From Achromobacter sp. AONIH1 (GTDB lineage: Bacteria; Pseudomonadota; Gammaproteobacteria; Burkholderiales; Burkholderiaceae_B), in contig NZ_CP026124.1 of assembly GCF_002902905.1 (NCBI RefSeq), positions 4,092,001 to 4,156,000 on the forward strand: a DNA stretch of 64,000 nucleotides. The letters are read 5' to 3'. A model generated the notes under the pieces. The model had not been told where the DNA came from. It saw only the letters and a list, made by a program, of their open reading frames with translations, and ran no database searches. The position numbers and the translations under genes were made by a program. Shown in pieces: positions 36,612 through 46,101 of this stretch; within the stretch, counting starts at the first letter, position 1, and the number at the start of each line of letters is the position of its first letter.

Positions 36612-38699
36612 ATGCAAACCAGCAGCAAGGGACTGGGTGAACACCTGGTCTGGCTGGCTGTCGCGGTACTGGGCGCGTTCGCGCTGGGCACCGTGGCGTT
36701 GGCCAGAGGGGAAACCATCAATGCGCTATGGGTGGTGATCGCCGCCGTATGCGTCTATCTGATCGCATACCGTTACTACAGCCGCTTCATCGCCAAGAAG
36801 GTTTTCCAGCTGGATCCGACGCGCATGACGCCGGCCTGGAAGCACAATGACGGCCTGGACTACGTGCCCACCAACAAGCACGTGCTGTTTGGCCACCACT
36901 TCGCCGCCATCGCCGGCGCAGGCCCGCTGGTCGGCCCCGTGCTGGCCGCGCAGATGGGCTACCTGCCCGGCATGCTGTGGATCCTGGCCGGCGTGGTGTT
37001 CGCCGGCGCCGTGCAGGATTTCACCATCCTGTTCATCTCGACGCGCCGCGACGGCCGTTCGCTGGGTGATCTGGTCAAGTCCGAGCTGGGCAAGATCCCG
37101 GGCGTGATCGCGCTGTTCGGCGCCTTCATGATCATGGTGATCATCCTGGCCGTGCTGGCGCTGATCGTGGTGAAGGCGCTGACGCATTCGCCGTGGGGCA
37201 CCTTCACGGTGGCCGCCACCATTCCCATCGCGCTCTTCATGGGCGTTTACCTGCGCTACATCCGCCCGGGCAAGATCGGCGAAGTGTCCATCATCGGCTT
37301 CGTCGGCCTGATGGCCGCGATCGTGTTCGGCCAGGACGTGGCCGCGCATCCCGTGCTGGGTCCGCTGTTCGACTTCGACGGCAAGGGCCTGACCTGGATC
37401 CTGATCGTCTACGGCTTCATCGCCTCGGTGCTGCCCGTGTGGCTGCTGCTGGCCCCGCGCGACTACCTGTCGACCTTCCTGAAGATCGGCACCATCGTCG
37501 GCCTGGCCATCGGCATCGTCGTGGTCGCGCCCGAGCTGAAGATGCCCGCGCTGACCCAGTTCGTCGACGGTTCCGGCCCGGTCTGGTCGGGCAACCTGTT
37601 CCCGTTCCTCTTCATCACCATCGCCTGCGGCGCGGTGTCGGGCTTCCACGCGCTGATCTCCTCGGGCACCACGCCCAAGCTGATCGAGAACGAGACCCAG
37701 GCCCGCTACATCGGTTACGGCGGCATGCTGATGGAGTCTTTTGTCGCCATCATGGCGCTGGTGGCCGCCTGCGTGATCGAGCCGGGCATCTACTACGCCA
37801 TGAACAGCCCGGCCGCCGTCATCGGCACCACGCCGGACCAGGTCGCCCAGGTGGTGTCCAGCTGGGGCTTCGTGATCACGCCGGCCGACCTGGTGCAGAC
37901 CGCCAAGGACGTGGGCGAGAGCACCATCATCTCGCGCGCCGGCGGCGCGCCGACGCTGGCCGTGGGCATGGCGCACATCCTGCACCAGGCCATCGGCGGC
38001 CCGTCCATGATGGCGTTCTGGTATCACTTCGCCATCCTGTTCGAAGCGCTGTTCATCCTGACCGCCGTCGACGCGGGCACCCGCGCCGGCCGCTTCATGC
38101 TGCAGGACCTGATGGGCACTTTCGCGCCCTCGCTCAAGCGCACCGAGTCGCTGCCGGCCAACCTGATCGCCACCGGCCTGTGCGTGGCGGCCTGGGGCTA
38201 CTTCCTGTACCAGGGCGTGGTCGATCCGCTGGGCGGCATCAACACGCTGTGGCCGCTGTTCGGCATCGCCAACCAGATGTTGGCCGCGATCGCGCTGACG
38301 CTGGGCGCCGTGGTGCTGTTCAAGATGAAGCGCGAGCGCTACGCCTGGGTCGCCGTGCTGCCGACGCTGTGGCTGCTGGCTTGCACGCTGACCGCCGGCT
38401 GGCAGAAGATCTTCGCCGCCGACCCCAAGGTCAGCTTCCTGGCGCACGCCGCCAAGTACAACGCCGCCATCGCCGAAGGCAAGGTGCTGGCCCCGGCCAA
38501 GTCGCTGGAGCAGATGTCGCGCGTGGTGCTGAACGACTACATCAACGCCGGTCTGTGCGCGATCTTCATGTTCGTGGTGATCAGCACGGTGACTTTCGGC
38601 ATCCGGGCTGCGCTGCGCGCCCGCGCCGAGAACCGCCCGACCTCGCGCGAAACGCCGTACGAACCGCTGCCCAGCGCCGCGGCGGCCGGCGCGGACTGA
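36612..38699 (+). CDS. cstA: Carbon starvation protein A family transporter
   Basis: 695 residues with about 16-18 membrane helices. N-terminal landmarks FQLDPTRMTPAWKHNDGLDYVPTNKHVLFGHHFAAIAGAGPLVGPVLAAQMGY contain the family HHFAAIAGAGP motif. Other CstA proteins import pyruvate and/or peptides. GAGGAG precedes the ATG. It is followed 16 bp later by a YbdD-like small protein, the usual partner. Regulation is probably by the divergent two-component system. Confidence 0.95.
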   Translation: MQTSSKGLGEHLVWLAVAVLGAFALGTVALARGETINALWVVIAAVCVYLIAYRYYSRFIAKKVFQLDPTRMTPAWKHNDGLDYVPTNKHVLFGHHFAAIAGAGPLVGPVLAAQMGYLPGMLWILAGVVFAGAVQDFTILFISTRRDGRSLGDLVKSELGKIPGVIALFGAFMIMVIILAVLALIVVKALTHSPWGTFTVAATIPIALFMGVYLRYIRPGKIGEVSIIGFVGLMAAIVFGQDVAAHPVLGPLFDFDGKGLTWILIVYGFIASVLPVWLLLAPRDYLSTFLKIGTIVGLAIGIVVVAPELKMPALTQFVDGSGPVWSGNLFPFLFITIACGAVSGFHALISSGTTPKLIENETQARYIGYGGMLMESFVAIMALVAACVIEPGIYYAMNSPAAVIGTTPDQVAQVVSSWGFVITPADLVQTAKDVGESTIISRAGGAPTLAVGMAHILHQAIGGPSMMAFWYHFAILFEALFILTAVDAGTRAGRFMLQDLMGTFAPSLKRTESLPANLIATGLCVAAWGYFLYQGVVDPLGGINTLWPLFGIANQMLAAIALTLGAVVLFKMKRERYAWVAVLPTLWLLACTLTAGWQKIFAADPKVSFLAHAAKYNAAIAEGKVLAPAKSLEQMSRVVLNDYINAGLCAIFMFVVISTVTFGIRAALRARAENRPTSRETPYEPLPSAAAAGAD

Positions 38700-38715
38700 A
38701 CCTGACGGAGGCCGC

Positions 38716-38928
38716 ATGCTGTTTTCCAACATGACTTCCGCCGCCGGCGCCGCCGGCCGTTACCTGGGGCAGACGCTCCGGCTGATGGTGGGCGTGCCGG
38801 ATTACGAGACCTATGTGGAGCACATGCGCGCCACCCATCCGGATCAGGAGCCGATGAGCTACGAGGCGTTCTTCCGCGAACGGCAGGACGCCCGCTACGG
38901 CGGCAAGAAGCGGATCGGTTGCTGCTGA
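38716..38928 (+). CDS. YbdD/YjiX family small protein (DUF466)
   Basis: 70 residues. VGVPDYETYVEHMRATHPDQEPMSYEAFFRERQDARYG and a terminal CC are hallmarks of this family, always found just after cstA- or btsT-type genes. In E. coli such partners are needed for pyruvate uptake. GGAGG lies before the ATG, and the gap to cstA is 16 bp. Confidence 0.93.
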   Translation: MLFSNMTSAAGAAGRYLGQTLRLMVGVPDYETYVEHMRATHPDQEPMSYEAFFRERQDARYGGKKRIGCC

Positions 38929-38960
38929 TTCCCGCGCCTGGCGCGGACTGGTTCAAGAAT

Positions 38961-38984
38961 AGGGCGGCCCTTTGGGGCCGCCCT
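38961..38984 (+). terminator. Terminator of the cstA operon
   Basis: AGGGCGGCCC-TTTG-GGGCCGCCCT, a perfect 10-bp stem 32 bp after the ybdD-like stop, followed by TGACGTTTTG. Confidence 0.75.
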
Positions 38985-39116
38985 TGACGTTTTGATGACG
39001 AGATGGCGCGCCTGGAGGCAGCCGTTTGTCAGGAAGGCCAAATACTGCGGTGTCACAATCGCCGATCGTTTCGGAATTCCCGGAAGATGATGCGCGCTTG
39101 CGTGCGAGGATGTCTG

Positions 39117-39479
39117 ATGAAATGGAACAATGTCGCCGGCGCGCTGGCGCTATCGCTGATGCTGGGTTGCGCCATCGCGGGATCCGGCTCGGAATATGCG
39201 ACGCACGTGCGTGAGTGCGTGACGCTGAAGGATGGAATGCCCGTCTTGGACGGACCCATCGTCAAGGTGCGCTACGGTTTCCAGGTCAACGCGCGGCAGC
39301 GTGTCGAGTCTCTTGAACTGATGGAGTCGTCGGGTGTGGCTGATTTCGACGAGGCTGTCGGGAAGGGCATCCAGCAGTGTGATCCATTTCCGCTGCCGCC
39401 CCTGGGTGGCCAGTTGAAGCACGACTTTCCTCTGAGGATGGACATCACCTACGACAGCCGCATCTCAGATGGGAAGTGA
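39117..39479 (+). CDS. Exported protein with a TonB-C-like domain
   Basis: 120 residues. A hydrophobic signal segment (NNVAGALALSLMLGCAIAG) contains LGC, which may be a lipobox. The rest (VKVRYGFQVNARQRVESLELMESSGVADFDEAVGKGIQQCDPFPLPP) resembles the C-terminal domain of TonB/TolA-type proteins, but there is no transmembrane-plus-proline-rich linker as in TonB. GAGGA precedes ATG 39117; the frame is open from 39003. Base composition is lower in GC than in its neighbours. Function unknown. Confidence 0.6.
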   Translation: MKWNNVAGALALSLMLGCAIAGSGSEYATHVRECVTLKDGMPVLDGPIVKVRYGFQVNARQRVESLELMESSGVADFDEAVGKGIQQCDPFPLPPLGGQLKHDFPLRMDITYDSRISDGK

Positions 39480-39560
39480 GGTAATGTCCGCCTTTCCCTC
39501 AGGTTTGCCGCGGCGGAGCAAGGCCCGAATCGGACCAGGCTCCAGGCGCGGCGAGTCGGC

Positions 39561-40487
39561 TTATTCGGCGTCTTCCAGGAAATCCGCCGGCGGCACGAAA
39601 TACAGCGAACCCGTCACGGCGCGGCTGACGTCCAGCAGACGGTCGTAGTTGCCCGGCGGGTTGCCCAGGAACATGTTGTCCAGCATGCGCTCGATGCGCG
39701 AGGGCGAGCGCGCGTAGCCGATGAAGTAGGTGCCGAATTCACCCTTGCCGGCGTCGCCGAAGGGCATGTTGTCGCGCAGGATGGGCTGTTCCTCGCCATC
39801 CTTCTCGATCACGGTCAGCACGTTGTGCGCGTAGCTGGGCTTGGCCGCATCGTCCAGCTCGACGTTGGACAGCTTCTTGCGGCCGATGATCTTTTCCTGC
39901 TGCTCGACCGGGATTTCGTCCCACTTCTTCATGTCGTGCAGGTACTTCTGCACGATGACGTAGCTGCCGCCCTTGAACGCCTCGTCCTCGTCGCCGATCA
40001 GCGTGGCGTCGCGCGCGGCCTGGGCCACCGGGTTTTCCGTGCCGTCGACGAAGCCGAGCAGGTCGCGGTCGTCGAAATACTTGAAGCCCTGGGCCGTGTC
40101 GGCCACCGTCACTGCGCCTTCCAGCCGCGCCATGATCAGCGTGGACAGCTCGAAACAGAGGTCCATGCGCTCGGCGCGCAGGTGGAACAGCAGGTCGCCG
40201 GGCGTGGCGGGGGCGTGATGCACGCCGTTGATCTCACGGAACGGATGCAGTTCCTTCGGGCGCGGCGCGCCAAACAGGCGGTCCCAGGCCTGCGAGCCGA
40301 TGCCCATGACACAGGACAGCGTGTCGTCGGCGGCGCGCACGCCCACGCTGCGGGTCAGGCCGGCGATATCGGCGCACAGGCCGCGCGCGGCGGCCTCGGC
40401 ATCCGGGCCGGGGTTGAGGGTGGCCACCAGGAAGATGGCGGAGCGGGTCAGTCGGGCGTCGACGGCTTGGGGCGTGGTGGCGGTCAC
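39561..40487 (-). CDS. Dye-decolorizing (DyP-type) heme peroxidase
   Basis: 308 residues, YfeX-like. The DyP hallmark GFVDGTENP is at about residues 144-152, with the catalytic Asp; downstream are GGSYVIVQKYLHDMKKW, the likely proximal-His region (PSYAHNVL) and the C-terminal GTYFIGYARSPSRIERMLDNMF. There is no signal peptide, so it is cytosolic unless packaged in an encapsulin; no encapsulin gene is adjacent. A monocistronic unit. Confidence 0.93.
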   Translation of the reverse strand: MTATTPQAVDARLTRSAIFLVATLNPGPDAEAAARGLCADIAGLTRSVGVRAADDTLSCVMGIGSQAWDRLFGAPRPKELHPFREINGVHHAPATPGDLLFHLRAERMDLCFELSTLIMARLEGAVTVADTAQGFKYFDDRDLLGFVDGTENPVAQAARDATLIGDEDEAFKGGSYVIVQKYLHDMKKWDEIPVEQQEKIIGRKKLSNVELDDAAKPSYAHNVLTVIEKDGEEQPILRDNMPFGDAGKGEFGTYFIGYARSPSRIERMLDNMFLGNPPGNYDRLLDVSRAVTGSLYFVPPADFLEDAE

Positions 40488-40562
40488 TCTGTCTTCCTTG
40501 ATAGTGATGGGCGCGGCGATGTCACGGAGCCGCGCGCAACGGCAGCATAGCCGACCGGGACG

Positions 40563-40590
40563 AAAAAAAGCCCCGCTGGACGGCGGGGCC
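40563..40590 (-). terminator. Rho-independent terminator of the MFS gene
   Basis: On the minus strand a GCCCCGC stem with its complement is followed by seven T residues (A run at 40563-40569 on the plus strand). It lies 16 bp after the MFS stop at 40606. Confidence 0.8.
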
Positions 40591-40605
40591 TGGAGACTGG
40601 GCGCA

Positions 40606-41805
40606 TCAGGCGCTGGCGCGGGCTTCGGTGCTGCCTTGAACGCGCGCCGCGCGGCGCGCGTTCAGGCGCCAGTGCAATCCCAGCGCGGCGACCGCGACGG
40701 CGCCGCTGGCCGACAGGGCCAGCGTGGCGAAGCCAGCATGGGTGTACAGCGTGCCGGCGACGGCGGTGCCCAGGCTGGCGCCCAGGTAGGTGACGCAGGT
40801 GTTCAGGCCCAGCACCGCGCCGCGTTCCTCGGGGCGGGCGCGCGACAGCAGCAGCACCAGCAGGTTCAGGCACAGCTGCGAGGCCGCGCCCCAGACGGCG
40901 GCGATGAGCAGCACGGCCGGCAGCGCCCGCGCGGCGGGCAGCAGCGCCAGGTAGACCAGAGCGGCGGCGCCCAGCGCCAGCGGTAGCGCGCGGCGCGGGC
41001 CCAGGCGTTCGATCAGCCGCGCGCCCAGCAGGCCCGACAGCATGAAGCCGGCGCCGTAGGCGAAGGCGATGAAACCGACCTGTCCGGCCGACAGCGCCAG
41101 CAGGCGCCGCACGTGGTCGGCCAGGAAGGCGTAGACGCCGTAGAAGGCGGACGAGAATGCCAGGCAGCCCAGCAGCAGCGCCGGCACGTCGCGGTACGAC
41201 AGCGGCGCCAACAGGCGCGACAGGCGCAGCGGCGCGGGATGGGCGGCGCGGCGTTCGGGCAGGCGGCGCAGGCCCAGCAGGGCGACGGCGGCGCACAGCG
41301 CGAGCACGCCATAGGTGGCGCGCCAGCCGATGGCGTCGGAAATCAGCGCCGACAGCGGCACGCCGGCCACCAGCGATACCGACCAGCCGGCGATGACGCG
41401 GCCCAGCGTGCGCGCCTCCTGGCCGGGCTGCGCGATCAGCGAGGCCGAGCCGTAGGCGGCGGGCAGGATGACGCCGGCGGCCGTGCCGGCCACGGCCTGG
41501 GCCAGCGTCAGCGCCAGCCAGTGCGGCGCGGCGGCCGACAGCAGCAGCGCGGCGATCAGCGCCAGCATGCCGCCCAGCAGCGTGCGGCGGATGCCGATGC
41601 GGTCGATGCGCGCGGCCAGGAAGAAGGCGCTGGCGGCGGTGGCGGCTCCATAGGCGGAAATGGCCGTGCTGATGGTGAGCGGGGTGGTCGAGAACGACCG
41701 GGCCACGTCGGAAAGAATGGGACTGAGCGCCAGGCCGTTGGATCCCACGACGCTGACGGCGAACATCAGGGCGGGAACGGGGCTGCGGGTGTTGCGATTC
41801 TGCAT
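40606..41805 (-). CDS. MFS transporter, 12-helix exporter type
   Basis: 399 residues with 12 predicted helices. The loop 2-3 motif is near FFLAARIDRIGIRRTLLGG, and GASLGTAVAGTLYTHAGF is in the C-terminal half, a DHA1/AraJ-like drug or metabolite efflux pattern. It is divergent from an Lrp-type regulator across 92 bp containing an 8-bp inverted repeat, so an amino acid may be the exported substrate, as in other Lrp-paired exporters. Confidence 0.88.
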   Translation of the reverse strand: MQNRNTRSPVPALMFAVSVVGSNGLALSPILSDVARSFSTTPLTISTAISAYGAATAASAFFLAARIDRIGIRRTLLGGMLALIAALLLSAAAPHWLALTLAQAVAGTAAGVILPAAYGSASLIAQPGQEARTLGRVIAGWSVSLVAGVPLSALISDAIGWRATYGVLALCAAVALLGLRRLPERRAAHPAPLRLSRLLAPLSYRDVPALLLGCLAFSSAFYGVYAFLADHVRRLLALSAGQVGFIAFAYGAGFMLSGLLGARLIERLGPRRALPLALGAAALVYLALLPAARALPAVLLIAAVWGAASQLCLNLLVLLLSRARPEERGAVLGLNTCVTYLGASLGTAVAGTLYTHAGFATLALSASGAVAVAALGLHWRLNARRAARVQGSTEARASA

Positions 41806-41812
41806 TCTCCGA

Positions 41813-41830
41813 ATTTTATTTGAATAAAAT
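41813..41830. promoter_or_regulatory. Candidate Lrp-type operator between MFS gene and regulator
   Basis: ATTTTATT-TG-AATAAAAT, a perfect 8-bp inverted repeat in the AT-rich divergent gap, starting 8 bp upstream of the MFS start codon. This suggests direct control of the exporter by the Lrp-type protein. Confidence 0.5.
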
Positions 41831-41897
41831 AAGGGTTTACACCGATAATCCTTTATTCCATAAAAGTTTGAACGCCATTCGGCGTAACCCGATTCCG

Positions 41898-42353
41898 ATG
41901 TCAGATCTCGACGAGCGCGACCGAAAACTATTAACGCTGCTGGCCGCCGACGCCACGCCCAGCTATGCCGAACTGGGCAAATTGCTGAACCTGTCCGCGC
42001 CGGCCGTGCACGAGCGCGTCAAGCGCCTGAAGCGCGATGGCCAGATCAAGGGCATCGCCGCCAGGCTGGACGGCGCGAAGATCGGCCGGCCGCTGCTGGC
42101 CTTCGTCCACGTGGACACCAACAACTGGACCATCACCCAGCAGGTGCTGGGCCTGGCCGAGCTGAACGAGGTCGAGGAAATCCACACCATCACGGGCAAG
42201 AGCGCCATGCTGCTCAAGGTGCGCGTGAGCGATACGCAGGCGCTGGAGCAGCTGCTGGCGCGCATCCACAAGATCGAGGGCATCACCAACACCACCAGCG
42301 ACATCGCGCTGACCAGCTATCTGGAGCGCGGTCCGCTGCCGGACGACGCCTGA
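41898..42353 (+). CDS. Lrp/AsnC-family transcriptional regulator
   Basis: 151 residues. HTH: LDERDRKLLTLLAADATPSYAELGKLLNLSAPAVHERVKRLKRDG; RAM domain: VEEIHTITGKSAMLLKVRVSD. The frame is open from 41820, but ATG 41898 (MSDLDERD) gives the usual N-terminus; the ribosome binding site is weak there. Its target is probably the divergent MFS exporter. Confidence 0.9.
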   Translation: MSDLDERDRKLLTLLAADATPSYAELGKLLNLSAPAVHERVKRLKRDGQIKGIAARLDGAKIGRPLLAFVHVDTNNWTITQQVLGLAELNEVEEIHTITGKSAMLLKVRVSDTQALEQLLARIHKIEGITNTTSDIALTSYLERGPLPDDA

Positions 42354-42379
42354 GCGCTGGCCCGTCAGGGAGCGTGGAG

Positions 42380-42401
42380 AGCCGGCCCGGGTCGGCCGGC
42401 T
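42380..42401. terminator. Hairpin between convergent Lrp and phosphoesterase genes
   Basis: AGCCGGCC-N6-GGCCGGCT, a perfect 8-bp stem in the 74-bp gap between converging stops. Confidence 0.5.
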
Positions 42402-42427
42402 TGGCGCGGCCCCCGGCCGGTGCGCCG

Positions 42428-43600
42428 TCAGACGCGGGGGCCTGGCGCCGCGCGCAGGAGCAGCCGCGTGATCTCGGACGGCGCGCCCAGCCGCTTGGGC
42501 GGTCCCCAGTAGCCGGTGCCCCGGCTGATGTAGATCCACATCCTGCCGTGCCGGTGCAGCCCGGCGGTATAGGGCTGCTGCAGGCGCACGAAGAAGCCCC
42601 AGGGAAAGAACTGCCCGCCATGCGTGTGGCCCGACAGTTGCAGGGTGTAGCCCAGCGGCTCGGCGGCGGCCGCGCTGCGCGGCTGGTGCGCCAGCAGGAT
42701 GCGCGGCCAGGCATCGGCCGGCGCGCCGGCCAGCGCCGCCGCCGGATTGCTGCGCTGGTGGGGATCGAAGGCGCCGGCGCTGTAGTCGGTGACGCCGGCG
42801 ATGATCATCGGCAGTCCGGACGGATGGATCAGCGCGTGCTCGTTCATCAGCACCCGCAGCCCCATGCGGCGGAATTCCGCGACCCAGGGCGCGGCGCCCG
42901 AATAGTATTCATGGTTGCCCGTCACCAGATACACGCCATGAGGCGCGCGCAGCTGGCCCAGCGGGCTGGCCTGCGCGGCCAGCTGTTCGACGCTGCCGTC
43001 GACCACGTCGCCGGTGATGGCGACGAGGTCCGGCGATTCCTGGTTGACCGCGTCCACGATGGCCTGCACGTAGCGCTGCTTGATGGTGGGGCCGACGTGG
43101 ATGTCGCTGATCTGCACGATGGTGAAGCCGTCCAGGTCGGGCGGCAGGCCGGCGATGGGCACGTCCACCGTGACCACGCGGGCGCGCCGGCGCGCGTTGA
43201 CGAAGCCCACGATGGTGGCGGCCAGCGCCAGCGTCGCCACCCACCAGGCCGAGGCCTGCCGCAGCGCGGTCCAGCCCAATTCCAGGCCCGCCAGGCTGGC
43301 CAGCCACAGGATCAGCAGCAGCGCGTCGCGCAGCACGGTGAAGACGAACAGCGACGAGAACAGGCCCATCGTGATCAGCCCGACCCAGGCGATCCGGTCG
43401 CCCCAGGGTGGCCGCGCCGAGGACCGGGCCAGCATGCCCAGCGGGATCAGGATGCAGGACAGCGCCAGCGCCAGCACGGCCGCGGCCGCGCTGGGGCCGT
43501 GATGCAGTCCGTCGGGAATGAGGCGGGCGCCGACGTAGAGATGGGCCAGCGCGCCCAGCGTGAGAAAGCGCAGGAAAAACGAGGATTGGCGTAGGGACAC
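42428..43600 (-). CDS. Membrane-anchored metallophosphoesterase (YkuE-like)
   Basis: About 390 residues. Four hydrophobic helices lie in the first 140 residues, then a calcineurin-like phosphoesterase domain with all metal motifs: QISDIHVGP, AITGDVVDGS, TGNHEYY, LLAHQP and LSGHTHGGQFFPWG. GTG 43600 is chosen because no ATG precedes the first helix in frame; the ribosome binding site is weak. Family members such as YkuE act outside the membrane, some on lipid-type substrates. Substrate unknown. Confidence 0.85.
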   Translation of the reverse strand: MSLRQSSFFLRFLTLGALAHLYVGARLIPDGLHHGPSAAAAVLALALSCILIPLGMLARSSARPPWGDRIAWVGLITMGLFSSLFVFTVLRDALLLILWLASLAGLELGWTALRQASAWWVATLALAATIVGFVNARRRARVVTVDVPIAGLPPDLDGFTIVQISDIHVGPTIKQRYVQAIVDAVNQESPDLVAITGDVVDGSVEQLAAQASPLGQLRAPHGVYLVTGNHEYYSGAAPWVAEFRRMGLRVLMNEHALIHPSGLPMIIAGVTDYSAGAFDPHQRSNPAAALAGAPADAWPRILLAHQPRSAAAAEPLGYTLQLSGHTHGGQFFPWGFFVRLQQPYTAGLHRHGRMWIYISRGTGYWGPPKRLGAPSEITRLLLRAAPGPRV

Positions 43601-43749
43601 GGGGCGGCACCGGAGCGCCCGCGAGGCAGGCGCGTAGCAAGGGAATTGCCATTCTATGCCCCGGAGATGCCCGGGGGGCCGTGACGCTCGCGCCAGCGGG
43701 TTGCGGCAGGCGCGCGGCGCCTGCGGCCGCGCGCGCCGCCATGGCGGAG

Positions 43750-44946
43750 TCAGCGCCCTGGCAACTCGTCGCGGCGCAGCAGGCCGGGATGCAGCTCGTC
43801 GAGCCGGTTGATGCCGAGCATGGCCATGTTGCGGTCGACTTCGGCGCGCAGCAGGCCGATGGCGTGCGCCACGCCGGCCTCGCCGCCGATGGCGGCCGCG
43901 TAATTGAAGGGTCGGCCCACGAACACGCAGCGCGCACCCAGCGCCAGCGCCTTGAGCACGTCGCCGCCCCGGCGCACGCCGCTGTCCAGCATCACCGGCA
44001 TGTCGCCGGCAGCGTCCAGCACGCCCGGCAGCGCCAGCAGCGGCGGCACCGCGCCGTCGAGCTGGCGGCCGCCATGGTTGGAGACGATGATGCCGTCCAC
44101 GCCATGCTCGCGCGCCAGGGCCGCGTCGTCCGGATGCAGGATGCCCTTGATGACCAGCGCGCCGGGCCATTGCCGGCGGATGCGGGCCACGTGCTCCCAG
44201 CTCAGGTGGTCACGGGCCGAGAAATCGCGCAGCACGGAGGCCGACAGGATGGGCGCGCCGCGCGTGGCGAAGGAGTTCTCGAAGTGCGGCATGCCATGCG
44301 CCAGCAGCGTGCGCAGGAAGGTGCCGGCCAGCCAGCGCGGCCGGGTCAGGCCGTCCCAGGCCAGCCGCAGGCTGGGCTTGAGCGGCGTGGAGAAGCCGGT
44401 ACGCACATTGTTCTCGCGATTGGCGGACACGGGAATGTCCACGGTCAGCACCAGGGTCTCGTAGCCGGACTTGCGGGCGCGCTCGACCAGCGCGTCGATG
44501 CGGGCCGGATCGCCGGGCAGATAGGCCTGGAACCAGGTGCCGGGCGCGGCCTGGATCACGTCTTCAAGCGGAATCAGCGAGGTGCCGCTGAGGATGGCGG
44601 GGATGTTGGACGCACGCGCGGCGCGGGCCTGGACGATGTCGCCGCGATAGGCCGACAGCGCGCTCAGGCCCATGGGCGCGATGCCGAACGGCGCGTCGTA
44701 GCGGCGGCCGAACAGGTCGAATTGCTGCGAGCGGGCCGATACGTTCACCAGCACGCGCGGCACGAAGCCGTAGCGCGCGAACGCGTCGCGGTTGGCGCGC
44801 AGCGACTGGTTGTCCTCGGCCGCGCCGGCGATGTAGCCGAAGATGGGGCGCGGCAGGCGCCGGCGCGCGGCCTGCTCGAAGTCGTCCAGCGACAGCATGC
44901 GCGCCAGGGCGCGGGGCAGGGGACGGGCGGGGGCGGTGGCGGTCAT
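43750..44946 (-). CDS. FMN-dependent alpha-hydroxy-acid dehydrogenase (L-lactate dehydrogenase-like)
   Basis: 398 residues, the LldD/glycolate oxidase fold. IFGYIAGAAEDNQSLRANRDAF near the start, FGIAPMGL, TVDIPVSANRENNVRTGF, the FMN/catalytic block VIKGILHPDDA, then GVDGIIVSNHGGRQLDG with catalytic His and Arg (about 283-287), and DSGVRRGGDVLKALALGARCVFVGRP. ATG 44946 is preferred over upstream in-frame starts. L-lactate, mandelate or another 2-hydroxy acid could be the substrate. Confidence 0.88.
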   Translation of the reverse strand: MTATAPARPLPRALARMLSLDDFEQAARRRLPRPIFGYIAGAAEDNQSLRANRDAFARYGFVPRVLVNVSARSQQFDLFGRRYDAPFGIAPMGLSALSAYRGDIVQARAARASNIPAILSGTSLIPLEDVIQAAPGTWFQAYLPGDPARIDALVERARKSGYETLVLTVDIPVSANRENNVRTGFSTPLKPSLRLAWDGLTRPRWLAGTFLRTLLAHGMPHFENSFATRGAPILSASVLRDFSARDHLSWEHVARIRRQWPGALVIKGILHPDDAALAREHGVDGIIVSNHGGRQLDGAVPPLLALPGVLDAAGDMPVMLDSGVRRGGDVLKALALGARCVFVGRPFNYAAAIGGEAGVAHAIGLLRAEVDRNMAMLGINRLDELHPGLLRRDELPGR

Positions 44947-45107
44947 GGCGGGCGGTGCGCGACGGGGAAAGCCCCATAATCTAGCAACGCCGCCGCGCGC
45001 CACAAAGCGAATAAAACGCGAAGCGCTTCTTTGCCGGAAGGAAACATCGCGCCGGGGAAGCCGGCGCGACTCCGATCAGGGTTGGCCGCCGGAGCGGGCA
45101 GGCGGTC

Positions 45108-45971
45108 TCAGGCCGGCAGGGCCAGCAGCTCGCCCATGCGGACCGGGCCGCGCACCGAGGGCGTGTCGGACCAGCGGATCTTGTCCGGGCCGAACAGCAC
45201 GATGGCGGTGGACCCGAGCTTGAAGCGGCCCATCTCGGCGCCCTTGTCCAGGTGGATGGGCGCGCGCGCGTCGGCGTCGTAGCGCGTGGCCTTGACGCCG
45301 CGCTTGTGCGGCGTGACCAGGCCGGCCCAGACGGTTTCGATGGAGGCGACGATCATGGCGCCGACCAGCACCAGCGCCATGGGGCCGTGCTCGGTGTCGA
45401 AGATGCAGACCACGCGCTCGTTGCGCGCGAACAGGCGCGGCACGTTGCGGGCCGTCAGCGGATTGACCGAGAACAGCCGGCCTGGCACGTGGACCATTTC
45501 GCGCAGCGTGCCGGCCACCGGCATGTGGACCCGGTGATAGTCGCGCGGCGACAGGTAGATGGTGGCGAACTCGCCGCCCTGGAACGGCGCGGCGCGCTCG
45601 GCGTCGCCGCCCAGCAGGTCGGCCAGTCCGTAGCTGTGGCCCTTGGCCTGGAAGATGCGGCCATGCTCGATGGCGCCCATCTGGCTGATCGCGCCGTCGG
45701 CCGGACACAGCACCGAGCCGGGTTCGTCGTCCAGCGGCCGCGCGCCGTCCTTCAGCGCGCGCGTGAAGAAATCGTTGAAGCAGTCGTAGGCCAGCGCGTC
45801 TTCCTGCTCGGCCTCGCTCATGTCGACGCCGTAGCGCTGCACGAAGCGCGAGATCATCCAGTTCTTGACCGCGGGTTCCCGGCAGTCGGACGCGTATCCG
45901 AACAGGCGCGACACCAGATGGTGGGGCGCGAGGTACTGGCTGGCGAGAAATAGCTGGTCTTTGATGGGCAT
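45108..45971 (-). CDS. psd: Phosphatidylserine decarboxylase proenzyme
   Basis: 287 residues. The proenzyme cleavage and pyruvoyl site is the LGST motif in [11 protein letters not shown] near the C-terminus (Ser about 259). The catalytic-triad region includes [20 protein letters not shown] (His) and [20 protein letters not shown]. It makes phosphatidylethanolamine at the inner membrane. ATG 45971 gives the family N-terminus (MPIKDQLF), although the frame is open to 46043. Confidence 0.95.
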   Translation of the reverse strand: MPIKDQLFLASQYLAPHHLVSRLFGYASDCREPAVKNWMISRFVQRYGVDMSEAEQEDALAYDCFNDFFTRALKDGARPLDDEPGSVLCPADGAISQMGAIEHGRIFQAKGHSYGLADLLGGDAERAAPFQGGEFATIYLSPRDYHRVHMPVAGTLREMVHVPGRLFSVNPLTARNVPRLFARNERVVCIFDTEHGPMALVLVGAMIVASIETVWAGLVTPHKRGVKATRYDADARAPIHLDKGAEMGRFKLGSTAIVLFGPDKIRWSDTPSVRGPVRMGELLALPA

Positions 45972-46101
45972 CTGCGGGGGAAATAGCAGCGTCCCGCAAG
46001 GAGCGGGACGCGATGGAAGGGGCGCGCGGGCGGGGGCGCGCAATGGGCGCGATTGTAACCTGATCGGCCCGGCGCGGCGTATGTCGTCAGACCCCGAGCC
46101 A

